64,000 nt of DNA, from assembly GCF_900100855.1 (NCBI RefSeq), contig NZ_FNCB01000014.1, positions 1 through 64,000 on the forward strand, in the 5' to 3' direction. The translations under genes and the position numbers were made by a program. This DNA comes from Idiomarina zobellii (GTDB lineage Bacteria; Pseudomonadota; Gammaproteobacteria; Enterobacterales; Alteromonadaceae). Positions 7,712 through 15,354 of the stretch are shown in pieces. The notes under the pieces are model-generated. The model saw nothing but the letters and a program-made list of their open reading frames with translations. It did no database searches and was not told the DNA's origin. Each line of letters opens with the position of its first letter. Within the stretch, counting starts at the first letter, position 1.

Positions 7712-8356
7712 ATGACAACCGAAGCCGCGAGTATCATGCTGGTGGACGACCACCCACTGTTACGGAAGGGCCTTAAACAGCTGATTGCGATGGAAGACGA
7801 CATGAAAGTTGTCGCTGAGGCAAGCAGTGGCCTCGATGCATTGAAGCTCGCCGAAGAATATGACCCTGACTTGATTGTTCTCGATTTAAACATGCAAGGT
7901 ATGGATGGTATTCAAACGCTCAAAAGGCTACGTGACAAAGGCGTTAGTTCTCGTATTATTATACTGACGGTTAGCGATGCGGACGATGATGTAGTAGCGG
8001 CTATAACAAATGGCGCCGACGGCTACCTGTTAAAAGATATGGAGCCAGAGCTCTTACTTGAACAAATACACCGAGCGGTAACGGGGAAGATGGTACTAAG
8101 CGAGGCCATTACTGAAATTTTAGCCACCGCTTTACGACAGCCAAAATCAGTAAACTCGCCGCTAAGCTCGTTGACTAATCGCGAATACGAAATTTTAAGC
8201 CTGATTGCTCAAGGCATGAGCAACAAGATGATAGCTCGGGAGTTGGATATTTCAGACGGTACAGTAAAGGTACACGTTAAGCACTTACTGAAAAAACTCG
8301 GGCTGCGCTCTCGTGTCGAAGCAGCAGTTTGGATGGTTAACCAACAAGACCAATAA
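7712..8356 (+). CDS. NarL-family response regulator
   Basis: This 214-residue cytoplasmic regulator has a receiver domain (acidic pocket Asp12/Asp13, phospho-acceptor Asp58, Thr86, Lys108) and a C-terminal LuxR/GerE-type HTH (LTNREYEILSLIAQG, then DGTVKVHVKHLLKKLG). It is closely NarL/NarP-like and is the presumed output of the NarX-like kinase 2.9 kb upstream on the same strand. The ATG at 7712, with AGGGAG eight bases upstream, is preferred over an in-frame TTG at 7691 because the receiver domain starts right after it. Genes under its control cannot be inferred from the sequence. Confidence 0.88.
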   Translation: MTTEAASIMLVDDHPLLRKGLKQLIAMEDDMKVVAEASSGLDALKLAEEYDPDLIVLDLNMQGMDGIQTLKRLRDKGVSSRIIILTVSDADDDVVAAITNGADGYLLKDMEPELLLEQIHRAVTGKMVLSEAITEILATALRQPKSVNSPLSSLTNREYEILSLIAQGMSNKMIARELDISDGTVKVHVKHLLKKLGLRSRVEAAVWMVNQQDQ

Positions 8357-8392
8357 GAAAAAGTAATACCCTGATTCCCCCAGCCATAGATT

Positions 8393-8406
8393 TTGATTCA
8401 TATCAA
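8393..8406 (+). promoter_or_regulatory. FNR box (perfect consensus) upstream of trhP
   Basis: TTGAT-TCAT-ATCAA matches the FNR consensus TTGAT-N4-ATCAA at every defined position. Twenty-two bases downstream lies TAATCT at 8429-8434, preceded by TG at the extended -10 position. This is the spacing of a class II FNR-activated promoter. fnr is the third gene of the operon that follows. Confidence 0.75.
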
Positions 8407-8464
8407 ATTGAGCACCTGGGAAATTTGCTAATCTTTGCCGCCACTTTGGTCATACAGGTGTTTT

Positions 8465-9766
8465 ATGTCTGCGTCAGCCGCTAATTTCCGTCCCGAACTG
8501 CTTTGCCCTGCGGGTAGCCCTGAAGCTATGCGTATGGCCTTTGCCTATGGTGCGGATGCCGTTTATGCCGGCGAGCCACGCTACAGCCTGCGTGTGCGAA
8601 ACAACTCTTTCACGCTGGACAATTTAGGCGACTGCATTGAAGAAGCCCACGAACGGGGTAAGCGTTTCTATGTGGTCGTAAACATTGCTCCGCACAATAC
8701 AAAATTAACGCGCTTTGTCGAACACATGCGCACTATTGTCGACATGCAGCCCGATGCGTTAATTGTATCGGACCCCGGTGTGGTGATGTTGCTGCAGGAG
8801 CACTTCCCCGAGCAGCCGCTGCACTTGTCCGTTCAGGCCAACACCATTAACTGGGCGGCGCTGAAGTTCTGGCAGAAACAAGGCATTGAGCGGGTCATTC
8901 TGTCACGCGAACTGGGTTTGAAAGAAATTGCCGAAATGCGCCAACAGGTGCCCGATATTGAAGTCGAGGTGTTCGTACACGGCGCCCTTTGCATGGCGTA
9001 TTCCGGCCGCTGTCTGCTGTCGGGTTACATGAACAAACGCGACCCGAACCAAGGCGCCTGCACCAATGCATGCCGTTGGGGCTATGAAGTGCACGAAGCC
9101 AAAGAAAATGCCGTTGGTCAGTACGACCCAGTGCTACTTGGCGACCCTAAAAAACCGCAAGACTTAATGCTGCTCGATGAAGACCAGCACGGCTCTTACA
9201 TCATGAATTCAAAAGACTTGCGCGCCGTTGAGTACGTTAACGATCTGGTGAAAATGGGCGTTCATTCGCTGAAAATTGAAGGCCGTACTAAGTCCGACTA
9301 TTACATTGCCCGGACCGCTCAGGTGTATCGTCAGGCCATTGATGATGCGGTTGCCGGTAAGCCTTTTAACCCGGCGTTGCTCAACGACTTAGAAGGTATG
9401 GCAAACCGCGGTTTCACGGCGGGCTTTTTGCAGCGCCATACACCGCAGGACTTACAAAATTACGAACGCTCACACAGCGAAGGTCAACACTTACTGGTTG
9501 GCCAGCTTTGTGATGCGCACGGCGACGGGCGCTACCAGGTGGCGGTAAAAAATGGTTTTGCCATTGGCGATGAGCTTCTGCTAATGACACCGAAAGGGAA
9601 TCATCGCTTTCAACTGACGGATATGACCTCGATACGAGACGAAGCCATAATTCGCGCGCCCGGCTCTGGCTACACAGTGGTGCTAAACACACCTGTCGCC
9701 ATTGATGAAAAAGACATCCCCTACTGTTTCTTGGTCAAAGAAAACCTTGCGAGGAAGGCGGCATGA
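8465..9766 (+). CDS. trhP: tRNA uridine-34 hydroxylase TrhP (U32 family, YegQ)
   Basis: This 433-residue cytosolic protein of the peptidase U32 family is orthologous to E. coli YegQ/TrhP. That enzyme makes 5-hydroxyuridine at the wobble position of several tRNAs using prephenate, without needing O2. The N-terminus RPELLCPAGSPEAM and the cysteine-rich segment CMAYSGRCLLSGYM...GACTNACRW fit the Fe-S-dependent U32 group. The start is taken at ATG 8465; an in-frame TTG at 8435 would add ten unrelated residues. The stop overlaps the ferredoxin start as ATGA, and an FNR box lies 59 bases upstream of the ATG. Confidence 0.92.
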   Translation: MSASAANFRPELLCPAGSPEAMRMAFAYGADAVYAGEPRYSLRVRNNSFTLDNLGDCIEEAHERGKRFYVVVNIAPHNTKLTRFVEHMRTIVDMQPDALIVSDPGVVMLLQEHFPEQPLHLSVQANTINWAALKFWQKQGIERVILSRELGLKEIAEMRQQVPDIEVEVFVHGALCMAYSGRCLLSGYMNKRDPNQGACTNACRWGYEVHEAKENAVGQYDPVLLGDPKKPQDLMLLDEDQHGSYIMNSKDLRAVEYVNDLVKMGVHSLKIEGRTKSDYYIARTAQVYRQAIDDAVAGKPFNPALLNDLEGMANRGFTAGFLQRHTPQDLQNYERSHSEGQHLLVGQLCDAHGDGRYQVAVKNGFAIGDELLLMTPKGNHRFQLTDMTSIRDEAIIRAPGSGYTVVLNTPVAIDEKDIPYCFLVKENLARKAA

Positions 9767-9948
9767 TTAAGATAAACGACGGTTGCATTAACTGCGATAT
9801 GTGCGAGCCCGAATGCCCAACAGAAGCGATAGCTATGGGCGACGACATTTACGAAATTAATCAGGATAAGTGTGTTGAGTGCGAGGGGTATTACGACACG
9901 CCTAACTGTTATGCGGTTTGCCCGGTAGAGGCAGTCGATATTTTATAA
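9763..9948 (+). CDS. YfhL-like [4Fe-4S] ferredoxin
   Basis: This 61-residue ferredoxin has two cysteine clusters, CINCDMCEPEC and CVECEGYYDTPNCYAVC. The second has the lengthened spacing of the YfhL/Alvin-type ferredoxins. It overlaps trhP by four bases, so translation is coupled. The U32 hydroxylases depend on Fe-S chemistry, and from memory YfhL was implicated in the sister enzyme RlhA's rRNA hydroxylation. That makes this a likely dedicated electron carrier for TrhP (inference). Confidence 0.92.
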   Translation: MIKINDGCINCDMCEPECPTEAIAMGDDIYEINQDKCVECEGYYDTPNCYAVCPVEAVDIL

Positions 9949-10009
9949 GCAAAGGGGTATGTCCCCCCTCTCTTTAGAGGTACATAAATCAATTGGAGGG
10001 TTTTGTATA

Positions 10010-10735
10010 GTGAGCCAGGTCAATAATACAGTCGATGAGATGACTATGCGTACTCCAATTCAATGTAATCAATGCAGCATGCAATCTATTTGTGTACCTG
10101 CGGGACTTATTCCAAGCGATGTCGAGATTCTCGACAAAAGCAGCCGTGAACCGCACTTATACAATAAGCGCAGCGTGGTGTTTAGCGAAGGCGAAGCACT
10201 GAACTCGGTTTTTGCGATAAAAAGCGGCTCAGTGAAGTGCTACACCATAGACAGCAATGGCAAGCAGCAAATTACCAGTTTCCACATGGTGGGCGACATT
10301 GTCGGGCTTGAGTCTCTTGCCAACGGCAACGCCAGCACTTATTGCGAAACACTGGAAACCTCCATGCTGTGCGAAATAAAGTTAAATAAACTATTCGCAC
10401 AAGAGTTGCCTAAAGTGGAAGGTAACCTGATGCGTTTAATGAGCCGACGCCTGGGTAATAACAGCAAGCATTACTTAAACATTGTGAACACCAGCGCCGA
10501 GCAAAAAGTGGTGTCGTTTTTACTTTCAATAAGCACGCACATGCAGCAACATGGTCTGTCTCGCAGTGAATTCCGACTGCCCATGACACGTACCGACATT
10601 GCCAACTATCTGGGTTTGGCAGTTGAAACGGTCAGCCGTATATTTACTGCATTGAAAGAGCAAGAGCTCATTCAAACCAAACAGTCCATTTTAACAATTA
10701 ATGATTTAAGCGCATTGGAGCGTCGCGTCGTTTAA
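10010..10735 (+). CDS. fnr: Oxygen-responsive regulator FNR
   Basis: This 241-residue Crp/Fnr-family activator carries the four cysteines that bind the O2-sensitive [4Fe-4S] cluster: Cys19, Cys22, Cys28 (CNQCSMQSIC) and Cys121 in TSMLCEIKL, aligning with E. coli Cys122. The C-terminal HTH contains LGLAVETVSRIF with the Glu-Ser-Arg set that reads TTGAT half-sites. The GTG at 10010 is preferred to an upstream start at 9959 because GGAGGG lies nine bases before it and the length then matches E. coli FNR (250). The gene lies 61 bases after the ferredoxin and probably shares the FNR-box promoter, giving autoregulation. Confidence 0.93.
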   Translation: MSQVNNTVDEMTMRTPIQCNQCSMQSICVPAGLIPSDVEILDKSSREPHLYNKRSVVFSEGEALNSVFAIKSGSVKCYTIDSNGKQQITSFHMVGDIVGLESLANGNASTYCETLETSMLCEIKLNKLFAQELPKVEGNLMRLMSRRLGNNSKHYLNIVNTSAEQKVVSFLLSISTHMQQHGLSRSEFRLPMTRTDIANYLGLAVETVSRIFTALKEQELIQTKQSILTINDLSALERRVV

Positions 10736-10754
10736 GCGCTAAGCAGGAGGTTAC

Positions 10755-11927
10755 ATGTCATCCGCTGGGTTTAACTGGTCCGATCCACTCAACTGGCAAA
10801 ACGCACTCACTGATGAAGAGAAAATGATTCAGGAAAGTGCGCATCAGTACGCGCAAGAAAAGCTAATGCCGCGTGTGCTGGAAGCCAACCGAAACGAAAA
10901 TTTTGATCGCGACATAATGAGCGAGCTGGGTGAGATGGGTCTTTTGGGCTCGACGTTACCGGAAGAATACGGCGGCAGCGGTGTAAACCACGTTAGCTAC
11001 GGCCTTATTGCCCGCGAAATTGAGCGCGTTGACAGCGGCTACCGCAGTGCCATGAGTGTGCAGTCTTCCCTAGTCATGCACCCTATTTATACCTTTGGTA
11101 CTGAAGCACAACGTAAAAAGTATTTGCCGAAGCTAGCCAGCGGCGAATGGGTCGGCTGCTTTGGTCTGACCGAGCCTGACTCGGGCTCTGACCCTGCCAG
11201 TATGCGTACGGTCGCGAAGCGCACTGACAACGGTTATGTGCTGTCCGGCTCGAAAATGTGGATAACCAACTCGCCTATCGCAGACGTATTTGTGGTGTGG
11301 GCAAAGCTGGACGGAGACATTCGCGGTTTTGTGCTGGAAAAAGGCATGAAAGGTCTGAGCGCTCCTAAAATTGACGGAAAATTCTCATTACGTGCGTCTA
11401 TCACCGGCGAAATTGTTATGGATGGTGTTGAAGTCTCTGAAGACCATATTTTCCCGGAAGTGAAAGGCTTGAAAGGTCCGTTTAGCTGTCTCAACAAAGC
11501 GCGTTACGGCATTGCCTGGGGTTCGCTGGGTGCCGCGGAGTTCTGCTGGCACGCTGCACGTCAATACACGTTAGAACGCAGTCAATTTGGCCGCCCACTG
11601 GCAGCAAACCAGTTAATACAGAAAAAACTGGCGGACATGCAAACGGAAATTAGCTTAGGTCTATTGGGCTGTCTGCAAGCCGGCCGTGAGCTCGATAACG
11701 GCACCTTAAACCCAACTGCCATTTCACTGATTAAGCGCAACAGCTGTGGTAAAGCACTGGATATTGCTCGCCAGTCTCGCGACATGCACGGCGGTAACGG
11801 TATTGCCGACGAGTATCATGTTATTCGTCATGTCATGAACTTAGAGGCTGTAAATACCTACGAAGGTACCCACGACATTCACGCATTAATTCTCGGTCGG
11901 GCTCAAACCGACATCCCTGCATTTTAA
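10755..11927 (+). CDS. gcdH: Glutaryl-CoA dehydrogenase
   Basis: This 390-residue FAD enzyme oxidises and decarboxylates glutaryl-CoA to crotonyl-CoA in lysine and tryptophan breakdown. The acyl-CoA dehydrogenase fold runs full length. [11 protein letters not shown] is the FAD/substrate motif, and the C-terminal [18 protein letters not shown] contains the catalytic Glu in the context that separates GCDH from other family members. CAGGAGG precedes the ATG. It follows fnr by 19 bases on the same strand; possible read-through from fnr is an inference. Confidence 0.92.
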   Translation: MSSAGFNWSDPLNWQNALTDEEKMIQESAHQYAQEKLMPRVLEANRNENFDRDIMSELGEMGLLGSTLPEEYGGSGVNHVSYGLIAREIERVDSGYRSAMSVQSSLVMHPIYTFGTEAQRKKYLPKLASGEWVGCFGLTEPDSGSDPASMRTVAKRTDNGYVLSGSKMWITNSPIADVFVVWAKLDGDIRGFVLEKGMKGLSAPKIDGKFSLRASITGEIVMDGVEVSEDHIFPEVKGLKGPFSCLNKARYGIAWGSLGAAEFCWHAARQYTLERSQFGRPLAANQLIQKKLADMQTEISLGLLGCLQAGRELDNGTLNPTAISLIKRNSCGKALDIARQSRDMHGGNGIADEYHVIRHVMNLEAVNTYEGTHDIHALILGRAQTDIPAF

Positions 11928-11942
11928 CTAAAGTAAAAAACG

Positions 11943-11968
11943 CAGCCCCAGTGGTTATTCTGGGGCTG
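11943..11968 (-). terminator. Terminator between gcdH and the chemoreceptor gene
   Basis: CAGCCCCAG and CTGGGGCTG form a perfect 9-bp GC-rich stem with an 8-base loop. On the minus strand a run of Ts follows (about 11939-11934), so it primarily ends the chemoreceptor transcript. It can also act on convergent gcdH transcription. Confidence 0.8.
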
Positions 11969-11984
11969 TAAATTTCTATAAAAG

Positions 11985-14408
11985 TTAGTGAATACCTTTG
12001 CCGTTTAAGTGGCTTTTGTACGCCATATCGCTTTTCATAATATGGTTCATTAGCCACGCTTTCACAAAGTCCAACAGCTCATCAATCACGTCTTCATGGT
12101 TATCGACGCGGTGTTTAAAGCGCATAACATCTTGCACCAGCTCTTTGTGCTTCACTTTGTGGTTTTCTAAGTCCGGGTAGCCGTTTCGCTCCATGAGCAG
12201 CTCTTCGTAATTAAAGTGCGTGGCCGTGTAGTTTATTAACGAGTCCACCAAGCGTTGCAGGGCGTGCTGGTCGCCGTCACGCAACTTCAGTCGATACAGC
12301 TCGTTAGCAATATAAATTAAGCGCTGATGCTGACGGTTAATCTCTTCAATACCTACATCGAGCTTTGACGACCATTCGATGAGCACATCCTGCTCTTGTA
12401 GGCGTTTTTCAATAACTGCATTTTCAATGTAGTACCGGTCACCCAGCGACTTAATTTCGCCGCCCAGGGTGGTTAATTGCGCGGAGCTTTCCAACGCCTC
12501 CTGAGAGCGCTCATCAATAACTTTCGCGCTTTCTGACAGCGAGTTAACGTTTTCCTGAATGTTCATGGTGACGGCGGACTGCTCTTCGGCCGCAGAAGCA
12601 ATTTGCGTATTCAGGTCGTTAATCACCCCCACGTTTTCGACAATGTCGGTCAATGACATCGACGCTTTATTGGCGTGCTCAACGTTTTCTCCAGCCAGCG
12701 CTTTGTTCCGCTCCATGGTATGAACGGCGTTCTCGGTATTGGTTTCCAAACGCCCAATAACGCTCTGAATTTCACCCGTCGATGCCTGCACGCGCTGCGC
12801 CAGTTGGCGAACTTCATCGGCAACCACTGCAAAGCCTCTGCCCGATTCGCCGGCACGCGCCGCCTCAATAGCCGCGTTCAGTGCTAACAAGTTAGTCTGG
12901 TCGGCAATATCGTTAATAGTCAGAAGAATTTTCGAAATGGCCTGGCTGTCTTCCGATAAGGTTTTTATGACCTGTTGAGACTCAGACACTTCCTGCTCAA
13001 GCCGCTGAATAGCCTCGACCATAGTATTGACCACCTGCTGACCGTTTTGCGCAGAGGTCATGGTATTGTCGGCCTCGGTGGCAGCTCGTTGTGTCGACTC
13101 GGACACTTCGCTAATGGCGGCAGTCATTTGCTCTACCGCTGCCGCCGCGCTTTGCATTTGCGCCGCCTGTTCTTTCGCTCGCTCCGCTAGGGCTTTTATC
13201 GCCTGGTAGTTGCCGTCACCCAGGTGATCCATGCCGTCGCTGGACTTACGAATGGCATCAACCGAGTAGCTGGTTTCTATGGCAACGGAATTCAGATAGT
13301 CGGTAATTTTAGACAGCTCATCCTTACCCTCGGCAACGCCCAGGCTGTTCAAGTCACCGTTGGCCAATTGTTTGGCCATGTTGATGTTAGCCGCTATGGC
13401 CCGATAAATGCCTAAATACAAACTCGTGAATAGCAGCAGTTGCAGCAACAACACCAGCGCCAGCAGAATAATATTTTTCCAGATAACGCTGTCCAGTTTC
13501 GCCAGGCGTGCGTCAAGGCGTTGCTTATACACCGGAATAACGGCATCGTAAAAACCCAGCAAGGTGCCTATGGCTGCCGACCCTTCACGGAAAAAGTCGT
13601 CAGCCGACATGGTGCGCTGCGCTAAATGCTCGGCGGCAGAGTCACTGAACATTGATAACTGCTGCTCAGCAGCCTTAGCATGACTCATTAGGGTTTCGTT
13701 GTTGCTGTTGTCAGTGAGCGCCTCAACGGCCTGCACGAATTGTTCAACTTCACTTTCAAGTACGTAACTTAGGGTCATAACTTGCTGCTGAGAGGACAAG
13801 TTTGCGCTGTTAAGCCATTGGGCACCTAAACCACGTAGCTGGCCACTTAGCTCCACCAGCTGCGGCAATGATTCTGTGCTTAAGCGCGCCAACTGCAGGC
13901 TGACCAAGTCATCTTCCAGTAACAGTTTTGCATCGGTACTAAGTTGTTTTAACGCTTGGTGCAGCTGTGCAATAAGCTGCGAATGTGAGTCAAACTGGCC
14001 GGTAGATCCTTTCAACTGCTGCCAACTGCGTTTAAATGCACTGACACGGTTTTCAGAAAGGTTGTCATTACGGCTGGCTAAGTCCGCTAACGCCATTAGG
14101 TGTTGGTCAACTCGCTGAGCCGAACGCTGAATTTCCGTTGAAAATGAGCGTCGCTGATCTGCTGTTCCGGTCATGCCCCGATGCTTCGCAATATGCTCAA
14201 ATAAGCCTTTAAACTCGGGCCAGTATGTTGCTACCTGCTGTTTCTGCTCCAGCGCGCCGCTCTTATTAAGGGAGTCGCTAACAGTCAGTGTACTTAACAC
14301 GATAACCGGTAAAAATAACAGGAAACCAATAAGGCTGAACTTCCGGCGAAAGCTCAGCACATTAAACAACTTTTGAATCGGTCGCGTTAGCCTATCCAAC
14401 CACTTCAT
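11985..14408 (-). CDS. Chemoreceptor with NIT-like sensor and C-terminal hemerythrin
   Basis: This 807-residue methyl-accepting chemotaxis protein has TM1 at about 25-45 and a long helical periplasmic domain resembling NIT (KHRGMTG near the start). TM2 at about 317-338 is followed by HAMP and a full signalling hairpin ([30 protein letters not shown], in two parts). The last ~120 residues are a bacteriohemerythrin with all expected di-iron ligands: His in RQHQRL, His and Glu in THFNYEELL, two His in ENHKVKH, and His and Asp in NHIMKSD. It should steer motility in response to oxygen or redox state. The ATG at 14408 has GGAG five bases upstream. A near-consensus FNR box lies about 110 bases upstream. 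Confidence 0.88.
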   Translation of the reverse strand: MKWLDRLTRPIQKLFNVLSFRRKFSLIGFLLFLPVIVLSTLTVSDSLNKSGALEQKQQVATYWPEFKGLFEHIAKHRGMTGTADQRRSFSTEIQRSAQRVDQHLMALADLASRNDNLSENRVSAFKRSWQQLKGSTGQFDSHSQLIAQLHQALKQLSTDAKLLLEDDLVSLQLARLSTESLPQLVELSGQLRGLGAQWLNSANLSSQQQVMTLSYVLESEVEQFVQAVEALTDNSNNETLMSHAKAAEQQLSMFSDSAAEHLAQRTMSADDFFREGSAAIGTLLGFYDAVIPVYKQRLDARLAKLDSVIWKNIILLALVLLLQLLLFTSLYLGIYRAIAANINMAKQLANGDLNSLGVAEGKDELSKITDYLNSVAIETSYSVDAIRKSSDGMDHLGDGNYQAIKALAERAKEQAAQMQSAAAAVEQMTAAISEVSESTQRAATEADNTMTSAQNGQQVVNTMVEAIQRLEQEVSESQQVIKTLSEDSQAISKILLTINDIADQTNLLALNAAIEAARAGESGRGFAVVADEVRQLAQRVQASTGEIQSVIGRLETNTENAVHTMERNKALAGENVEHANKASMSLTDIVENVGVINDLNTQIASAAEEQSAVTMNIQENVNSLSESAKVIDERSQEALESSAQLTTLGGEIKSLGDRYYIENAVIEKRLQEQDVLIEWSSKLDVGIEEINRQHQRLIYIANELYRLKLRDGDQHALQRLVDSLINYTATHFNYEELLMERNGYPDLENHKVKHKELVQDVMRFKHRVDNHEDVIDELLDFVKAWLMNHIMKSDMAYKSHLNGKGIH

Positions 14409-14517
14409 AACCACTCCACTTCATGTGAATACATTGAGCGACAAACTCGCTATTGTGCCTAATCATCGGCATTAGTCACATGAAATATAGAGTTATAACT
14501 TAATAGGTAACGGTTAG

Positions 14518-14531
14518 TTGATCTCGGTCAA
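14518..14531 (-). promoter_or_regulatory. FNR-type box upstream of the hemerythrin chemoreceptor
   Basis: Read on the minus strand this is TTGAC-CGAG-ATCAA, one mismatch from the FNR consensus. TATAAC follows 20 bases downstream as a -10 candidate. Its orientation and position fit activation of the chemoreceptor gene. A CRP-family regulator other than FNR could also use it. Confidence 0.55.
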
Positions 14532-14545
14532 AAAAGTACATCAGT

Positions 14546-15256
14546 TTAATAAATGACCGTACTTTCTAAGACCATTTCGGTCATGTCGTTAAAAGCAGTT
14601 TGACGTTCCAGCGCCGACAAACCTAGCCCGGTTTGCAGCTCATCAGACACGGTCATTACGGCCAACGCCTGACGTTTGTGAACCGCAGCAGCGGCATATA
14701 AGGCTGCCGCTTCCATATCTAAAGCCAAGGCTCCCATTGCTTCAGCTTTTTGGTTTAGCTTTTTATCCGGATGATAAAAACTGTCGGTAGAGAACACATT
14801 ACCCACGGCAATGCGCTGATGGTTTGCTTCGCATTGGTTAACAAAGCGACTCAGCAAGCTGTAATCAGCAATAGGTGCAAAGTCGTAGTCACCAAAGGTA
14901 TGGCGATTCATCGCAGAGTCAGTACAAGCGCCTTGAGCCACGACAATATCGCCAAGCGTTAAATGTGGTGCTACCGAGCCACAGCTGCCCACCCGAATCA
15001 GCTGCTGAACGCCATAATGCTGAAACAATTCCTGTGCGTACAACATACAGGACGGCATACCCATGCCCGACCCCATCACCGACACAGGCACGCCGCGATA
15101 GCTGCCGGTAAACGCCAGCATGTTGCGTGTATCACTAATGAGTACCGCATCACTCAAGTGTGTGTCGGCAATGTGCTTAGCGCGTAACGGATCACCCGGA
15201 AAAAGACAAAGTTCGGCAAAAGCGCCTGGTTGTGCAGCAATATGAGGTGTTGTCAT
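14546..15256 (-). CDS. deoD: Purine-nucleoside phosphorylase DeoD
   Basis: This 236-residue cytosolic hexameric phosphorylase releases purine bases from (deoxy)nucleosides with phosphate. It has the MTTPHIAA opening typical of DeoD, the phosphate-site Arg in PGDPLRA, GSCGS, the ribose-site segment LDMEAAALY and the catalytic Asp in VSDELQTG. The ATG at 15256 is chosen because DeoD proteins start at this MxTPHI motif; an in-frame GTG nine bases earlier is unlikely. It is transcribed alone, divergent from the RND operon. Confidence 0.92.
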   Translation of the reverse strand: MTTPHIAAQPGAFAELCLFPGDPLRAKHIADTHLSDAVLISDTRNMLAFTGSYRGVPVSVMGSGMGMPSCMLYAQELFQHYGVQQLIRVGSCGSVAPHLTLGDIVVAQGACTDSAMNRHTFGDYDFAPIADYSLLSRFVNQCEANHQRIAVGNVFSTDSFYHPDKKLNQKAEAMGALALDMEAAALYAAAAVHKRQALAVMTVSDELQTGLGLSALERQTAFNDMTEMVLESTVIY

Positions 15257-15321
15257 AGAAATCACTCTGATAGTTTTTTAACCAAAATAGATGACAAAAT
15301 GAAAAAGATCGACTATATTTT

Positions 15322-15345
15322 GTATTTATCTAAATTAGCAAATAC
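15322..15345 (+). promoter_or_regulatory. Weak inverted repeat before the RND operon
   Basis: GTATTT at 15322-15327 and AAATAC at 15340-15345 are mirrored ten bases ahead of the RND start, just after an AT-rich candidate -10 (TATATT near 15315). It could be the operator for the ArsR-type regulator encoded at the end of the operon, but the match to any known operator is not established. Confidence 0.25.
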
Positions 15346-15354
15346 GGAAATAAT

